A stretch of DNA of 64,000 nucleotides from Delftia tsuruhatensis (GTDB lineage Bacteria; Pseudomonadota; Gammaproteobacteria; Burkholderiales; Burkholderiaceae_C). This document shows positions 33,553 through 42,462 of the stretch, one piece after another; positions within the stretch are counted from its first letter, which is position 1; each line of letters opens with the position of its first letter. The notes beneath the pieces were generated by a model that ran no database searches, had not been told where the DNA came from, and saw only the letters and a list, made by a program, of their open reading frames with translations. The DNA is taken from contig NZ_LR813084.1 in NCBI RefSeq assembly GCF_903815225.1, forward strand, positions 496,001 to 560,000, given 5' to 3'. A program made the position numbers and the translations under genes.

Positions 33553-34721
33553 TCCTCGACAGTGAAACTCAGGCCGGCGCTGGCCTTGAGCCGTGCGATC
33601 AGCGCGTCGCCCATGGCCGGCGCGGTGGTCCAGATGCCGCCGGGGGTGTCGGTAGCATCCTGGAGCAGGCAGACGGCGGCCTCGGTGATCATCTTCGAGG
33701 TCGACCCATAGCCCGGATCGCGGTCGCCCCTGACGCCCACGCGCAGGCTGTTGCCGGCCGCATCCGTGCCCAGGAACAGCACGTCGTAGAAGCCGGACTC
33801 GCGCTCCTCGCGCGAGGGGCCTTCGCCCGGCCTGGGGCCGCTGTCCGAGCCCAGCGACCTGTCGGCCGCCACGGCGTTGGCCAGGGCCTCGCCCTTCTCG
33901 CCGGCGCCGGTCACCATCATTTCGTCGTACACAAAGTCGGCGCCATAGGCATGGCCCAGCAGGAGGTTGGAGCGGTGCACATTGCGCGTATTGATCGCCG
34001 CCATCACGAAGGGCGCGACCCACAGGCCCAGGGCTTCATCCACCATGGGCTTGTTGCCCGAGGGCTGGCGCGGGCCCTCGAAGCCAGGCGTCAGCGAGAA
34101 AGGATTGCGCAGCAGCTCCAGCACGCCGGGATCGGAGGCGGCGGCGGCCATGGTGGCCTTGAGGCTTGCGGCCGTTCCGCCGGAGAACGTCCCCTTCATC
34201 TTGCGCACCCGGCCGCGCACGCGGCTGGCCGGATGGCCGAAGCGGGCCTTCATCTCGCCTTGCAGCATGAACACGCCCAGGTCGAACGGAATGGAGTCGA
34301 AGCCGCAGGAGAACACGATGCGAGCGCCGCTGGCCCGGGCCTCGGCTTCATGGGCGTCGATCATCCGGCGCATCCAGGCGGGCTCGCCGCACAGGTCCAC
34401 ATAGTCCACGCCGGTCCGGGCGCAGGCGGCCACCAGCGCGTTGCCGTACAGCTGGTAGGGCCCCACCGTGGTCAGCACCAGGCGGGTCTGGTCCATCAGC
34501 GCCTGCAGGCTGGCGGGGTTGGCGGTGTCGGTGACGACCAGCGGGGTATCGGCCGGCGCGCCCAGCTCGTCGCGCACGGCGGCGAGCTTGCCGGCATTGC
34601 GCCCACCCATGGCCCAGCGCAGGCCGCTGCCTGCCGGGTAGCGCCTGAGCAGGTATTCGACCACCAGCCGGCCCGTGAAGCCGGTGGCGCCGTGGACGAC
34701 GAGGTCAAAGGGTTTGGTCAT
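33549..34721 (-). CDS. Saccharopine dehydrogenase-like oxidoreductase (trans-acting enoyl reductase family)
   Basis: A 390-residue protein. The N-terminal Rossmann fold begins FDLVVHGATGFTGRLVVEYL and continues with LTTVGPYQLYGNALVAACA and GVDYVDLCGEPAW, as in the saccharopine dehydrogenase-like group that includes mycobacterial trans-acting enoyl reductases. The C-terminal half is less conserved, with TFSGGTAASLKA. The ATG at 34721 follows a GGAGACCTCC-like site. The substrate is unknown; lipid or acyl-chain reduction is the closest family precedent. It stands alone on the minus strand; 170 bases upstream is an inverted repeat that could be an operator. Confidence 0.82.
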   Translation of the reverse strand: MTKPFDLVVHGATGFTGRLVVEYLLRRYPAGSGLRWAMGGRNAGKLAAVRDELGAPADTPLVVTDTANPASLQALMDQTRLVLTTVGPYQLYGNALVAACARTGVDYVDLCGEPAWMRRMIDAHEAEARASGARIVFSCGFDSIPFDLGVFMLQGEMKARFGHPASRVRGRVRKMKGTFSGGTAASLKATMAAAASDPGVLELLRNPFSLTPGFEGPRQPSGNKPMVDEALGLWVAPFVMAAINTRNVHRSNLLLGHAYGADFVYDEMMVTGAGEKGEALANAVAADRSLGSDSGPRPGEGPSREERESGFYDVLFLGTDAAGNSLRVGVRGDRDPGYGSTSKMITEAAVCLLQDATDTPGGIWTTAPAMGDALIARLKASAGLSFTVED

Positions 34722-34888
34722 GGAGGTCTCCGCTGTTCTGGCCGCAAAAGTGGGCAGGAGGCCGTGTCGCAGCACGGTTGGCGGCATTTTCCGGGGCCTC
34801 TCGTCCGCACGCTGTCGCCGAGGCGCCGGACCGGCAGGGTGGCATCAGAACGCACTGGTGGGCTGTAAACAACGCTTCGAAACTTGAA

Positions 34889-34909
34889 AAGTATCGTACT
34901 TTGATACTT
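34889..34909. repeat. Inverted repeat in the spacer between two divergent genes
   Basis: AAGTATC at 34889-34895 and GATACTT at 34903-34909 are perfect inverted copies with seven bases between (GTACTTT). The surrounding 295-base spacer (34722-35016) between the saccharopine dehydrogenase-like gene and the yiaA-like gene is AT-rich at this point and has no gene that I can support. The repeat may be an operator for either gene. Confidence 0.5.
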
Positions 34910-35016
34910 GATGTCCTGCGAGCAGCCACTGTTACTGTTCAATGCAGACACGCAAGTTACGTCTGGGCACCATGCGTTCCGTGTTCAACCAATGCCCTTG
35001 AGGGGCGCCTCGGCAA

Positions 35017-35490
35017 ATGTCCTCTTCTCCCATCGTCGTTCAGCGTGATACCCGTGCCTGGCAGCTCCAGGTCTGGATTTCGTTCGGCATCGCGGTCTTC
35101 CTGTGCGCCGTCGGCCTGGCCTGGCTGCCGGGCGAGCAGCTGGAGCGGGCCTTCATGGTGATGGGCTATGTGTTCTGCCTCTCGGCCGCCTTCGTGCTGG
35201 CCAAGTTCGTGCGTGACAGCGAGGGCAGCCGCCGCGCGGCCGGCGACACCCCCCTGTGGAAACTGGTGGTCTGGGGCGGCTTTGCCGTGTCCATGGCGCT
35301 GACGGGCTGGGGCCTGCTGAGCATGGACATCAACGTGACCTACAAGGCCTTCCTGGGCGTGAGCTGGCTGTATCTGATCACCACCGCCTTCACGCTGGCC
35401 AAGATGCTGCGCGACCGCCACGAGGCCGATCTGTCCCAGGCCCGCATGCAGGGCCGCCGCGAAGTCTCGCAGCCGGTCGACGCCGAGTGA
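35017..35490 (+). CDS. YiaA/YiaB family inner-membrane protein
   Basis: A 157-residue membrane protein with four hydrophobic helices in two pairs. Each pair repeats the YiaAB domain pattern: VWISFGIAVFLCAVGLAWLP then GYVFCLSAAFVLAKFVRD, and VWGGFAVSMALTGWGLLSMD then LYLITTAFTLAKMLRD. So it is a tandem of two YiaAB units, as in the usual family. The function is unknown. It starts a run of small envelope genes: the next begins 38 bases on after an AGGAGTCC site. Confidence 0.85.
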   Translation: MSSSPIVVQRDTRAWQLQVWISFGIAVFLCAVGLAWLPGEQLERAFMVMGYVFCLSAAFVLAKFVRDSEGSRRAAGDTPLWKLVVWGGFAVSMALTGWGLLSMDINVTYKAFLGVSWLYLITTAFTLAKMLRDRHEADLSQARMQGRREVSQPVDAE

Positions 35491-35528
35491 TGACCACGGC
35501 TTTCCCCGAATTTCCAGGAGTCCAGGCA

Positions 35529-35999
35529 ATGATGATCGATCCGTCCGTTTTCGCCCGCCTGCCGCGTGCCCTGCTGGCCGCCGGCGCGCTGTGCGCCGCC
35601 CTGGCCGCGGCACCGGCCCATGCCCACAGCGAGGCCTCGGTCGCGCTGTCCATGCTGCCCGTGGCCTCCGTGGTGGGCACGGCTTCGGTGGCATCGACGG
35701 CCGCCGGCGCCGTGGTGGCCGTGCCCGCGGCGCTGTCGGTGGGGGGCGCGGTGCTGACCGTGAAGGCCGTGCAGGCCTCGGCCACGGGCACGGTCTATCT
35801 GCTGGAACGCGCCTCCGACGGTGCCCAGGCCAGCGTGGAGGTGGTGGGGCGTGGCGCGTCCGCATCGGCCTATGCCGTGGGCACGGTGGTGGCCTGCAGC
35901 GTGATTGGCGCGGGCACCATCCTCTCGGCCGCCGGCAAGGTCCTGGCCTTCATCCCGAACGAGATGGGCAAGGCCCTGCTGCACAACGAACGACTGTGA
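35529..35999 (+). CDS. Small exported protein, STM0539-like
   Basis: A 156-residue protein with a signal peptide (LLAAGALCAALAAAPAHAHS, cut about residue 32). The mature part is rich in Ala, Val, Ser and Gly and has two long hydrophobic stretches (VVGTASVASTAAGAVVAVPA and AVGTVVACSVIGAGTILSAA), so it may sit in a membrane. It resembles proteins annotated as STM0539 family; I recall the family only loosely. No function is known to me. Its stop overlaps the start of the DUF2145 gene (TGATG), so the two are coupled. Confidence 0.6.
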   Translation: MMIDPSVFARLPRALLAAGALCAALAAAPAHAHSEASVALSMLPVASVVGTASVASTAAGAVVAVPAALSVGGAVLTVKAVQASATGTVYLLERASDGAQASVEVVGRGASASAYAVGTVVACSVIGAGTILSAAGKVLAFIPNEMGKALLHNERL

Positions 36000-36817
36000 T
36001 GCCCGCCATGCGACCGATGACCCCCTCCGCCCGCCCTGTCTGCCTGGGCCTGCTGCTGGCCGCCGCGCTGGGCACGGCCCATGCGGGCCGCAGCTGCGAG
36101 GACAAGCCCCTCACGCCCCAGTCCCTGCAGCAGGGTCTGGACCTGGCCCAGCGCACGTCGCAGGCGCTGGATGCCGAGTACGCGAAGAACGGCACCCGTG
36201 TCGTGCTGCTGGCGCGCGTGGGCCAGGACCTGAGCAAGTACGACCTCTACTACTCGCACTATGGCTGGGCGTACAGGACACCCGAGGGCCCCTGGCGCGT
36301 GGCGCACAAGCTCAACGAGTGCGGCACGGCCGGCGGCCATGTCTACCGCCAGGGCCTGGGCGAGTTCTTTCTCGATGACCTGTGGCGCCATGAGGCCGGC
36401 ATCCAGGTGCCCACGCCTGCCGTGCAGCAGGCGCTGTGGACCTTCCTGACCCAGCCGCAGACCGTGCTGCGATTGCAGCACGAGCCCTACAGCATGGTCA
36501 GCTACGCCTGGGGCCAGCGCTACCAGCAGTCCAACCAGTGGGCGACCGAGACCCTGGCCGCCGCCATGGAGCCGGCCACGGTGCAGCGGCGCGAGCAGGC
36601 CCAGGCCTGGCTGCAGTTCAAGGGCTATGAGCCCGGCGTGCTGGTCATCCGTGCGCTGAGCCGGCTGGGAGGGCGCGTGACGGCGGCCAACATCGCCTTC
36701 GACGACCATCCCAACGATAAACGCTATGCCAGCCGCATAGAGACCGTGACCGTGGAGTCGGTGACCCAGTGGCTGCAGCGCAGCCAGCTCGCCGGCCCGG
36801 TGCGCAAGCTGCCCTGA
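35999..36817 (+). CDS. DUF2145 exported protein
   Basis: A 272-residue protein with a signal peptide (CLGLLLAAALGTAHAGRSC). The conserved DUF2145 segment is clear: VVLLARVGQDLSKYDLYYSH, GWAYRTPEGPWRVAHKLNEC and GHVYRQGLGEFFLDDLW. The later part has YSMVSYAWGQRYQQSNQW. A fold related to papain-like NlpC/P60 enzymes would fit the Asn-Gln-rich motifs, but no catalytic Cys can be named with confidence. The function is unknown. It is coupled to the STM0539-like gene and followed after 62 bases by the zinc-ribbon gene. Confidence 0.8.
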   Translation: MPAMRPMTPSARPVCLGLLLAAALGTAHAGRSCEDKPLTPQSLQQGLDLAQRTSQALDAEYAKNGTRVVLLARVGQDLSKYDLYYSHYGWAYRTPEGPWRVAHKLNECGTAGGHVYRQGLGEFFLDDLWRHEAGIQVPTPAVQQALWTFLTQPQTVLRLQHEPYSMVSYAWGQRYQQSNQWATETLAAAMEPATVQRREQAQAWLQFKGYEPGVLVIRALSRLGGRVTAANIAFDDHPNDKRYASRIETVTVESVTQWLQRSQLAGPVRKLP

Positions 36818-36879
36818 GCCCCCGCGAAACCACCTGCGGCCCCGGGGGTGCCGCAGGGCATTGAAACAGGAGTCATCCC

Positions 36880-37974
36880 ATGAGCAAGGCCTTGCGTCTG
36901 CCCGAAAAATGGTTCCGCCGCGGCCTGTGGCTGGTGGCGGTGGTGTTCGCGTCCTTTCTGATCGGCCTGGGCGGCCTGGTGGTGGGCGACCTGCCCCAGG
37001 TCGAGTCGCCGCGCACGGTGGAGGACTTCATCGCGCCTGGCGCGGCCGAGCCCGTGAAGGCCGAGATCAAGGCCGCCGATGCGGACCATGACAAGGCGGA
37101 GACGGCGCTGGAGAACGCCCGCCTGAAGTACCAGGCCACGCAGGCGCGCTACCGCTCGGCGCGCGAGACCTTCGACAACTGGGTGGCCACGCGCCGCGCT
37201 ACCGCCCGGCCGGAACAGGATACGGAACTGCTGTCGCGCACCCAGGTCCTGGATGCCATCAAGCAGGAGGAGAACACGGCACGCGCATCCGTGGAGCAAT
37301 TGCAGGATGCCAGCCTGCGGGCCCGCCAGCGCCTGGATGCGGCGAACCGGCAGTGGGATGGGCTGCGCGACGGTGCCGGCGAGGCATGGCGCAAGGAGAT
37401 GCGGGCCATCGAGCTGCGCGTCTTCCTGTACCGGCTGGCGCTGACCCTGCCGCTGCTGCTGGTGGCCGGCTGGTTGTTCGCCAGGCAGCGCAAGAGCACA
37501 TGGTGGCCCTTCGTCTGGGGGTTCATCTTCTTTGCGCTGTTCGCCTTCTTCGTGGAGCTGGTCCCCTACCTGCCCGACTATGGCGGCTATGTGCGCTACA
37601 TCGTCGGCATCGTGGTGACGGTGCTGCTGGGGCGCGCAGCCATCCTGGGGCTGAACCGCTACCTGGAGCGGCAAAGGCAGCAGGAGTCACTGCCCGAGAC
37701 ACAGCGACGCCAGGAGCTGGGCTATGACGTGGCGCTGGCACGGCTGGCCAAGGGCGTGTGCCCGGGCTGCGAGCGTCCCGTGGACCTGAAGGATGGCTCC
37801 ATCGATTTCTGCCCCCATTGCGGCATCGGCCTGTTCGACCGGTGTGGCGGCTGCGGGACCCGCAAGAGCGCGTTCGTGCGCTTTTGCCACAGCTGCGGCG
37901 CGCAGGCGGGTGGCGACTCTGCCACGCGCGGAGTACAGCCTGCGCAACAGGTTGCCCGGCCGGCACCGGGTTGA
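36880..37974 (+). CDS. Membrane protein with coiled coil and two C-terminal zinc ribbons
   Basis: A 364-residue protein. One N-terminal helix (about 15-37) is followed by a long coiled coil (about 55-170) that should lie in the periplasm, then three membrane helices (about 185-275), then a cytoplasmic tail. The tail has two zinc ribbons: CPGCERP with CPHCG, and CGGCGTRKS with CHSCG. I do not recognise a named family. The layout, a periplasmic coil joined to cytoplasmic zinc ribbons, suggests a scaffold or a sensor. A hairpin (CCTGCGGCCCC with GGGGGTGCCGCAGG) lies in the spacer just upstream. Confidence 0.7.
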   Translation: MSKALRLPEKWFRRGLWLVAVVFASFLIGLGGLVVGDLPQVESPRTVEDFIAPGAAEPVKAEIKAADADHDKAETALENARLKYQATQARYRSARETFDNWVATRRATARPEQDTELLSRTQVLDAIKQEENTARASVEQLQDASLRARQRLDAANRQWDGLRDGAGEAWRKEMRAIELRVFLYRLALTLPLLLVAGWLFARQRKSTWWPFVWGFIFFALFAFFVELVPYLPDYGGYVRYIVGIVVTVLLGRAAILGLNRYLERQRQQESLPETQRRQELGYDVALARLAKGVCPGCERPVDLKDGSIDFCPHCGIGLFDRCGGCGTRKSAFVRFCHSCGAQAGGDSATRGVQPAQQVARPAPG

Positions 37975-38076
37975 GGCGGCGCAGGCCTGCAAAGGCCATT
38001 GAAGCGGCGCGGGATTGTGGTACACCATGGCATGCGCGCTCGGCCGGGGCGCAGACCCGTCTTCAGCGAGGAAGCC

Positions 38077-39291
38077 ATGTCACGCCAGATGCCGGAGATC
38101 GCAACACACATGTCGGCGCAGCCCGCCCCACCGCCATCCACGGCGGCTGCGCATGTTCCTCCCCTGCTGGCCTGGGCCGCTGGCGCGGCCCTGCTGGCCT
38201 GCCATGTGGCCTTCGGCCCTGCCTCGTGGAAGGCCTGGGCGGCCTATGCGGGACTGTCGGCGCTGGCCGGGTTGTCCTGGATCGTCCGCTGCCATGTGGT
38301 CCGGCTGCCATTGACCGGCGTGCTGCGCGGCCATGGCTGGATCCAGGCCACGACGGCCCTGCTGCTGGCCGCCTGGCAGCCTTCCCTGGCCTGGGCATCC
38401 GCCCTCATGTGGCTGGCGGCCATTGCCTGGCTGCCCTGGGATGGGGAGCGCGAGCAGGCACTGCACCTTCCCGCCGCGCAGGTGGTATTGCTGTGCGCCA
38501 TGCTCGCCATCCTCTGCGCCGTGGTCGTGGCCAGGCCCATGCCGCAGATGGCTCCGGGCTCGGTGGCCGCACGCATCTTGTGGATGGTCAGCGTGATGCT
38601 GCCGCTGGCGGTGCATGCCCTGGCCCTGTGGCAGGCGCTGCACCGCATGCAGCGCCACTATGGACGGGAACTGGCCCAGCTGTCCAGCTACTGCGGCCAA
38701 CTGGCCGAGGACGTGCAGCAGTTGCAGGCGCGCGTGAGCACGCTGCAATTGCCCACGGGGCGCGACACGCTGACGGGCGTGGCCAACTTCTCGCGGCTCA
38801 TGGACGCTGTGGACGGACTGCGCGAGCGCCATGCACGCAAGCCGGAGCCGTTCTGCGTGGTCCTGCTGGAACTGGACCCCTGGGTGGAGCGCGCCGGCGC
38901 GCACCGGCCGCCCAAGGGGCCTTCGCTGCAGGACCGGGTGCTGCTCATGCTCAGCGGCCTGCTGGTCACCCATCTGCGTGCCGTGGATGGCGTAGGTCGC
39001 TACCGAGACGATACCTTCATGCTGGTGATGCCCGATACCGCATCGGTCCAGGCCGTCTGGGCCCTGCAGCGGGTACGTGAAGGCGTTCGGCAGCAGCACT
39101 GGAGCGAGGCTCCCGTGCCGGACCCCGACAGGGATCCGCTGACACTGACCCTGGCCGTGGCGGAGTTCCAGGCGGGGGAAACCTCCGAGCGGCTGGTGCA
39201 GCGCGCTGAGATGGCGCTGATGCACGGCCGGGCCAGCGGACGCAACCAGATCGTGGTGGCCGAGGATGTCCGGCCGCCGCGTACCTCCTAG
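38077..39291 (+). CDS. Membrane protein with degenerate GGDEF domain
   Basis: A 404-residue protein with six hydrophobic helices in the first 200 residues, a short coiled coil (LAQLSSYCGQLAEDVQQLQA) and a C-terminal GGDEF domain. DTLTGVANFSRLMDAVDGL fits the start of the domain. The signature is broken: GVGRYRDDTFMLVMPDT has RDDTF where GG(D/E)EF is needed, so it should not make cyclic di-GMP. It could bind GTP or pair with the intact cyclase encoded next to it. The ATG at 38077 follows GAGGAAGCC; an earlier ATG at 38032 is in frame. Confidence 0.8.
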   Translation: MSRQMPEIATHMSAQPAPPPSTAAAHVPPLLAWAAGAALLACHVAFGPASWKAWAAYAGLSALAGLSWIVRCHVVRLPLTGVLRGHGWIQATTALLLAAWQPSLAWASALMWLAAIAWLPWDGEREQALHLPAAQVVLLCAMLAILCAVVVARPMPQMAPGSVAARILWMVSVMLPLAVHALALWQALHRMQRHYGRELAQLSSYCGQLAEDVQQLQARVSTLQLPTGRDTLTGVANFSRLMDAVDGLRERHARKPEPFCVVLLELDPWVERAGAHRPPKGPSLQDRVLLMLSGLLVTHLRAVDGVGRYRDDTFMLVMPDTASVQAVWALQRVREGVRQQHWSEAPVPDPDRDPLTLTLAVAEFQAGETSERLVQRAEMALMHGRASGRNQIVVAEDVRPPRTS

Positions 39292-39376
39292 GCTTGGCAG
39301 ACCGGATCTACGGGATTTCCCGGATGCGGTCACAATGGGCGCCCATCGGGGCCGCCGGCCCGCCGCGCTTCATCGC

Positions 39377-40648
39377 ATGCCCGTGCTTTCCTCCATTTCC
39401 CGGAATTTCCCGGACCGTCTCCTGTGGGGCCCCAGGCCGGCTTCGTCCCTGGTGGACGAAGCGCAGCAGCTGCAGCGCTGGAAGCGACGGACCTGGCAGC
39501 TGCATGTGTCCGTGCTGGTCAGCCACGCCTATGCCTTTTCGCTGTTCGTGGGCCATGCCTGGGCCGGGTACGCGCCCTGGCCCGCGGTGCTGTGCTATGG
39601 CCTGTGGGTGGCGATGGGCATGGGCTTCATCACCTGGGCCTATGCCAGCGACTGGTGCCATACGCGGCGCGATCCCGGCATGTTCCTCACGCACCAGCTG
39701 GTGTCCATCATCGGGGTGCTGGGCCTGGTGATAGCGGCTCCGGCACTGGCGTTCCAGGCCATGGTGATGCTGATCGCCTTCAGTGCCGACGGCTTTCTCG
39801 CGCGCAGCCGCACCAGTTTCTGGCTGACCTGGATAGCCACGCTCGTCGCCGTGGGTTCCATCATCTGCTGGAGGGGGCCACAGATGCGAATGACCACCGA
39901 CGCACCGGCGGGCCAGGTGCTGGCCATCGGCGTGGTGCTGGGCTCCGTGGTGCGTTGCAGCGTGCAGGCCACCTTCTTTCGCAGCATGCAGTACCGGCTG
40001 GGGGTGGCCAACGACAAGCTGGCCACGGCCCTGGCACAGATCCAGGCCCTGCTGCGCCATGACGAGCTGACGGGTGTCAGCAACCGCCGCGGCGTGATGG
40101 AGCGGCTGCACGAAGCGTGCAGCGCGGCGCAGCAGGGCGGCTTGTCGCTGTGCGTGGCCTTGCTGGACATCGATCATTTCAAGCAGATCAATGACCGTTA
40201 CGGCCACGAGGGCGGCGACCGGGTGCTGCGTGCCTTCGGAACGCTGCTGACTTCGCAGCTGCGTGCCAGCGACGGCATCGGCCGCTATGGCGGGGAGGAG
40301 TTCCTGATGGTGCTACCGGACACCGATCTGGACCGCGCCGGCGAGCTGCTGGAGCGCTTGCGTCGATGCATTGCACAGGCGCCGTGGGAGCAGACCCTGG
40401 GCAAGGGGGCGCAGGTCACCTGCACGCTGGGCCTGGCCCGGTACCGGGCGGGAGAGTCGGTGGAGACCACGATCGCACGAGCCGATGCCGCGCTGTACCG
40501 TGGCAAGGCAGCGGGGCGCAACTGCACCATGCCCGAACCGCCCCCGGGGGGGAAGTCCGGCCTGACAGGGTCTGCAGGCCGATCTGTCAGTTCAAATCAC
40601 GAGATTGGCCAGAAAACATCGTTATTCAAACGCCTGGAACCTCCATAG
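39377..40648 (+). CDS. Membrane diguanylate cyclase (GGDEF)
   Basis: A 423-residue protein with five or six N-terminal membrane helices (about 45-215; a MASE-like sensor of no named type) and a C-terminal GGDEF domain. LRHDELTGVSNRRGVMERL opens the domain, LDIDHFKQINDRYGHEGGD holds the metal-binding Asp, and RYGGEEFLMVLPDTD is an intact active site. No RxxD inhibitory site is seen just before GGEEF. It should make cyclic di-GMP in response to a membrane signal. It lies 85 bases after the degenerate GGDEF gene; the two share length, layout and orientation and look like a duplicated pair. Confidence 0.9.
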   Translation: MPVLSSISRNFPDRLLWGPRPASSLVDEAQQLQRWKRRTWQLHVSVLVSHAYAFSLFVGHAWAGYAPWPAVLCYGLWVAMGMGFITWAYASDWCHTRRDPGMFLTHQLVSIIGVLGLVIAAPALAFQAMVMLIAFSADGFLARSRTSFWLTWIATLVAVGSIICWRGPQMRMTTDAPAGQVLAIGVVLGSVVRCSVQATFFRSMQYRLGVANDKLATALAQIQALLRHDELTGVSNRRGVMERLHEACSAAQQGGLSLCVALLDIDHFKQINDRYGHEGGDRVLRAFGTLLTSQLRASDGIGRYGGEEFLMVLPDTDLDRAGELLERLRRCIAQAPWEQTLGKGAQVTCTLGLARYRAGESVETTIARADAALYRGKAAGRNCTMPEPPPGGKSGLTGSAGRSVSSNHEIGQKTSLFKRLEPP

Positions 40649-40678
40649 CATCCACCACCATGCTCAGGACGATGGGGG

Positions 40679-41458
40679 ATGCACATGAATCATCAGATAG
40701 CTGAAATGACCGATGGACCGGCCCATGGGGCCGGCATGGCGGGCCTTGCTCGGGACTTGTCCGCGCCGCGGCCCTTGCAGGCAGGGCCGTTGCGTGCGGA
40801 ACTGGCGGGCGGTGGCCTGCGCCATGTCCGCTACGGGGGCATCGAGATCCTGCGTTCCCTGGCTTTCGTGGTGCGGGACGGAGAGGGCGAGAAGTGCATG
40901 GCCGAGCCGGGTGACATCGATGTCCGCCAGGAGGTGGGCCGCTTCGAGGTCTTCTGCGATGCGGTTTCGGTCTGCGAGGGGCGCAGCCTGGCCTGGCGGG
41001 TGCGCATCCTGGGCACCGCCCACGGCCTGAACCTGGCCGCATGGGCTTGCACGCGTGGAGGTATCGGGCGCGGCGGTAGCGCCGGGGCCGGGCTGGAAAT
41101 CCTCTATCCGGGCCAGGGGCTGGCAGGCCGCTCCATCCAGGTCGAGCATGTCGATGGCAGCATCGTGCAGACGGTGATGCCCGAGCCCGATGCGCTGCTG
41201 CATGCCATGTCCGGGCTGCGCACCATCACCCATGAGCCGGCGCCCGGCCTGCGGGTGGGCTGCTGCCTGGAGGGCGCGAACTTCCAGATGCAGGGCCAGG
41301 GCCGCGGCTCCCAGGGGGTCTTCAGGCTGCGTCCGCAGCCCGCGATGGCGCATGGACCATCTCCCTGGGGAGATGGCAGGACGCTGGTGCAGATGGCCTG
41401 CCTGGTATTCGGCAGGCCGGACGATGCGCCGCAGGCCTTGGCGCGTGACACGCTCTAG
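40679..41458 (+). CDS. ApnL N-terminal-domain-like protein (D-apionate lactonase family, short)
   Basis: A 259-residue protein. It matches, from memory, the first half of D-apionate lactonase: LQAGPLRAELAGGGLRHVRY then GGIEILRSLAFVVRD, LYPGQGLAGRSIQVEHVDGS, and HEPAPGLRVGCCLEGANFQM. The usual family is more than twice as long and carries a C-terminal catalytic part; nothing of it follows in any frame, because the convergent Bug gene begins at once. So this is a stand-alone N-terminal domain or an old truncation. A catalytic role is doubtful. ATG codons at 40679 and 40685 are both possible. Its stop overlaps the convergent gene stop. Confidence 0.55.
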   Translation: MHMNHQIAEMTDGPAHGAGMAGLARDLSAPRPLQAGPLRAELAGGGLRHVRYGGIEILRSLAFVVRDGEGEKCMAEPGDIDVRQEVGRFEVFCDAVSVCEGRSLAWRVRILGTAHGLNLAAWACTRGGIGRGGSAGAGLEILYPGQGLAGRSIQVEHVDGSIVQTVMPEPDALLHAMSGLRTITHEPAPGLRVGCCLEGANFQMQGQGRGSQGVFRLRPQPAMAHGPSPWGDGRTLVQMACLVFGRPDDAPQALARDTL

Positions 41459-42462
41459 CCGTCGCTGCGGATCTGGGCGGCCCGCACGGCCTGCTCCAGC
41501 AGTTGCCTTTCGTGCTCCAGATGGGCGATGAACCGGTCCTGCGCCATGGCCATGGGCTGGAAGCCGGCCTCCGCGAGCTTGCGCACCAGGGCGGGATCGG
41601 CCAGTACGGCGGCGACCTCGCGCGCCAGGCGCCCGGCGATGCGTGCATCGGTGCGGGCAGGCAACAGCAGGCCTTGCCAGGCCTCGACTTCGTAGGTCTG
41701 CCAGGGGGGTGTCTCCGAGAGGCTGGGCGTGCGTGGCAGGGTGGCGGCACGCCGTCGCGAGGTCACGCCCAGGCCCCGGACCTTGCCTTCGCGCACGAAG
41801 GACTGTGCCAGGGCCACGGGCAGCAGGGCCAGGTCGATCTGGCTTCCCGCCAGTTCGGTCAGCACCTGCGGGCCCGACTTGTAGGGCACGTGCGTCCACG
41901 CAAGTCCTGCCTGCTGCTGGAGCATTTCAGCGGCCAAATGCAGGCTGGTGCCCACGCCATCGGTGCCGATGGTCAACTGGCCGGCTTGCTGGCGCGACAG
42001 CCGGATCAGCTCTTTCGCCGATGTGGCCGGCAGGTCGGGGCGGCCTGCCAGCACGAAGGCCGATGCGGCGACGGGGGCCACGGGCAGCAGCTCCCGCAGG
42101 CCGTCATAGCGAAAGCGCTGCGGGGACACCAGCGGGGCGATGAGCACGCAGCTGGCCACGCCGAACAGCAGGGTGTGGCCGTCGGGACGGGCCTTGATGA
42201 CGCGCTGTGTGGCGATGGTGCCCGAGGCGCCCACGGTGTTCTCGATGACCACGGGCTGGCCCAGCCGCTCGGCCAGTAGTGGCATGACCAGGCGCGCTGC
42301 CACATCCACGCTGCCGCCCGGCGAGAAGGGAACGACCACCGTCAGCGGCTGGGCGGGCCAGGCATCGGGTGCTGCCGTGGAGGCCCGGGCGGATGGGGGC
42401 AGCAGAGGCGTACCCAGCATCCAGGCAGCCAGGGGGGCCAGTTGCCGGCGTCGCAGGCTCAT
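41455..42462 (-). CDS. Tripartite tricarboxylate transporter substrate-binding protein (TctC/Bug)
   Basis: A 335-residue periplasmic binding protein. The signal peptide carries a twin-arginine-like start (MSLRRRQLAPLAAWML) and ends about ASAST. Bug family marks: PLTVVVPFSPGGSVDVAARL, QPVVIENTVGASGTIATQRV, and THVPYKSGPQVLTELAGSQI. No TctA/TctB genes are near. The start overlaps the stop of the arylsulfotransferase gene by four bases, so the two are cotranscribed with the enzyme first. It may bind the substrate or product of that enzyme. Confidence 0.9.
   Translation of the reverse strand: MSLRRRQLAPLAAWMLGTPLLPPSARASTAAPDAWPAQPLTVVVPFSPGGSVDVAARLVMPLLAERLGQPVVIENTVGASGTIATQRVIKARPDGHTLLFGVASCVLIAPLVSPQRFRYDGLRELLPVAPVAASAFVLAGRPDLPATSAKELIRLSRQQAGQLTIGTDGVGTSLHLAAEMLQQQAGLAWTHVPYKSGPQVLTELAGSQIDLALLPVALAQSFVREGKVRGLGVTSRRRAATLPRTPSLSETPPWQTYEVEAWQGLLLPARTDARIAGRLAREVAAVLADPALVRKLAEAGFQPMAMAQDRFIAHLEHERQLLEQAVRAAQIRSDG

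Noticed and set aside
36818..36879. A terminator between the DUF2145 and zinc-ribbon genes
   Set aside because: CCTGCGGCCCC and GGGGGTGCCGCAGG can pair, but no T-run follows; it may only be a weak structure.
37999..38076. An N-terminal extension of the degenerate GGDEF protein
   Set aside because: The frame is open upstream, but GAGGAAGCC before the ATG at 38077 marks a better start.
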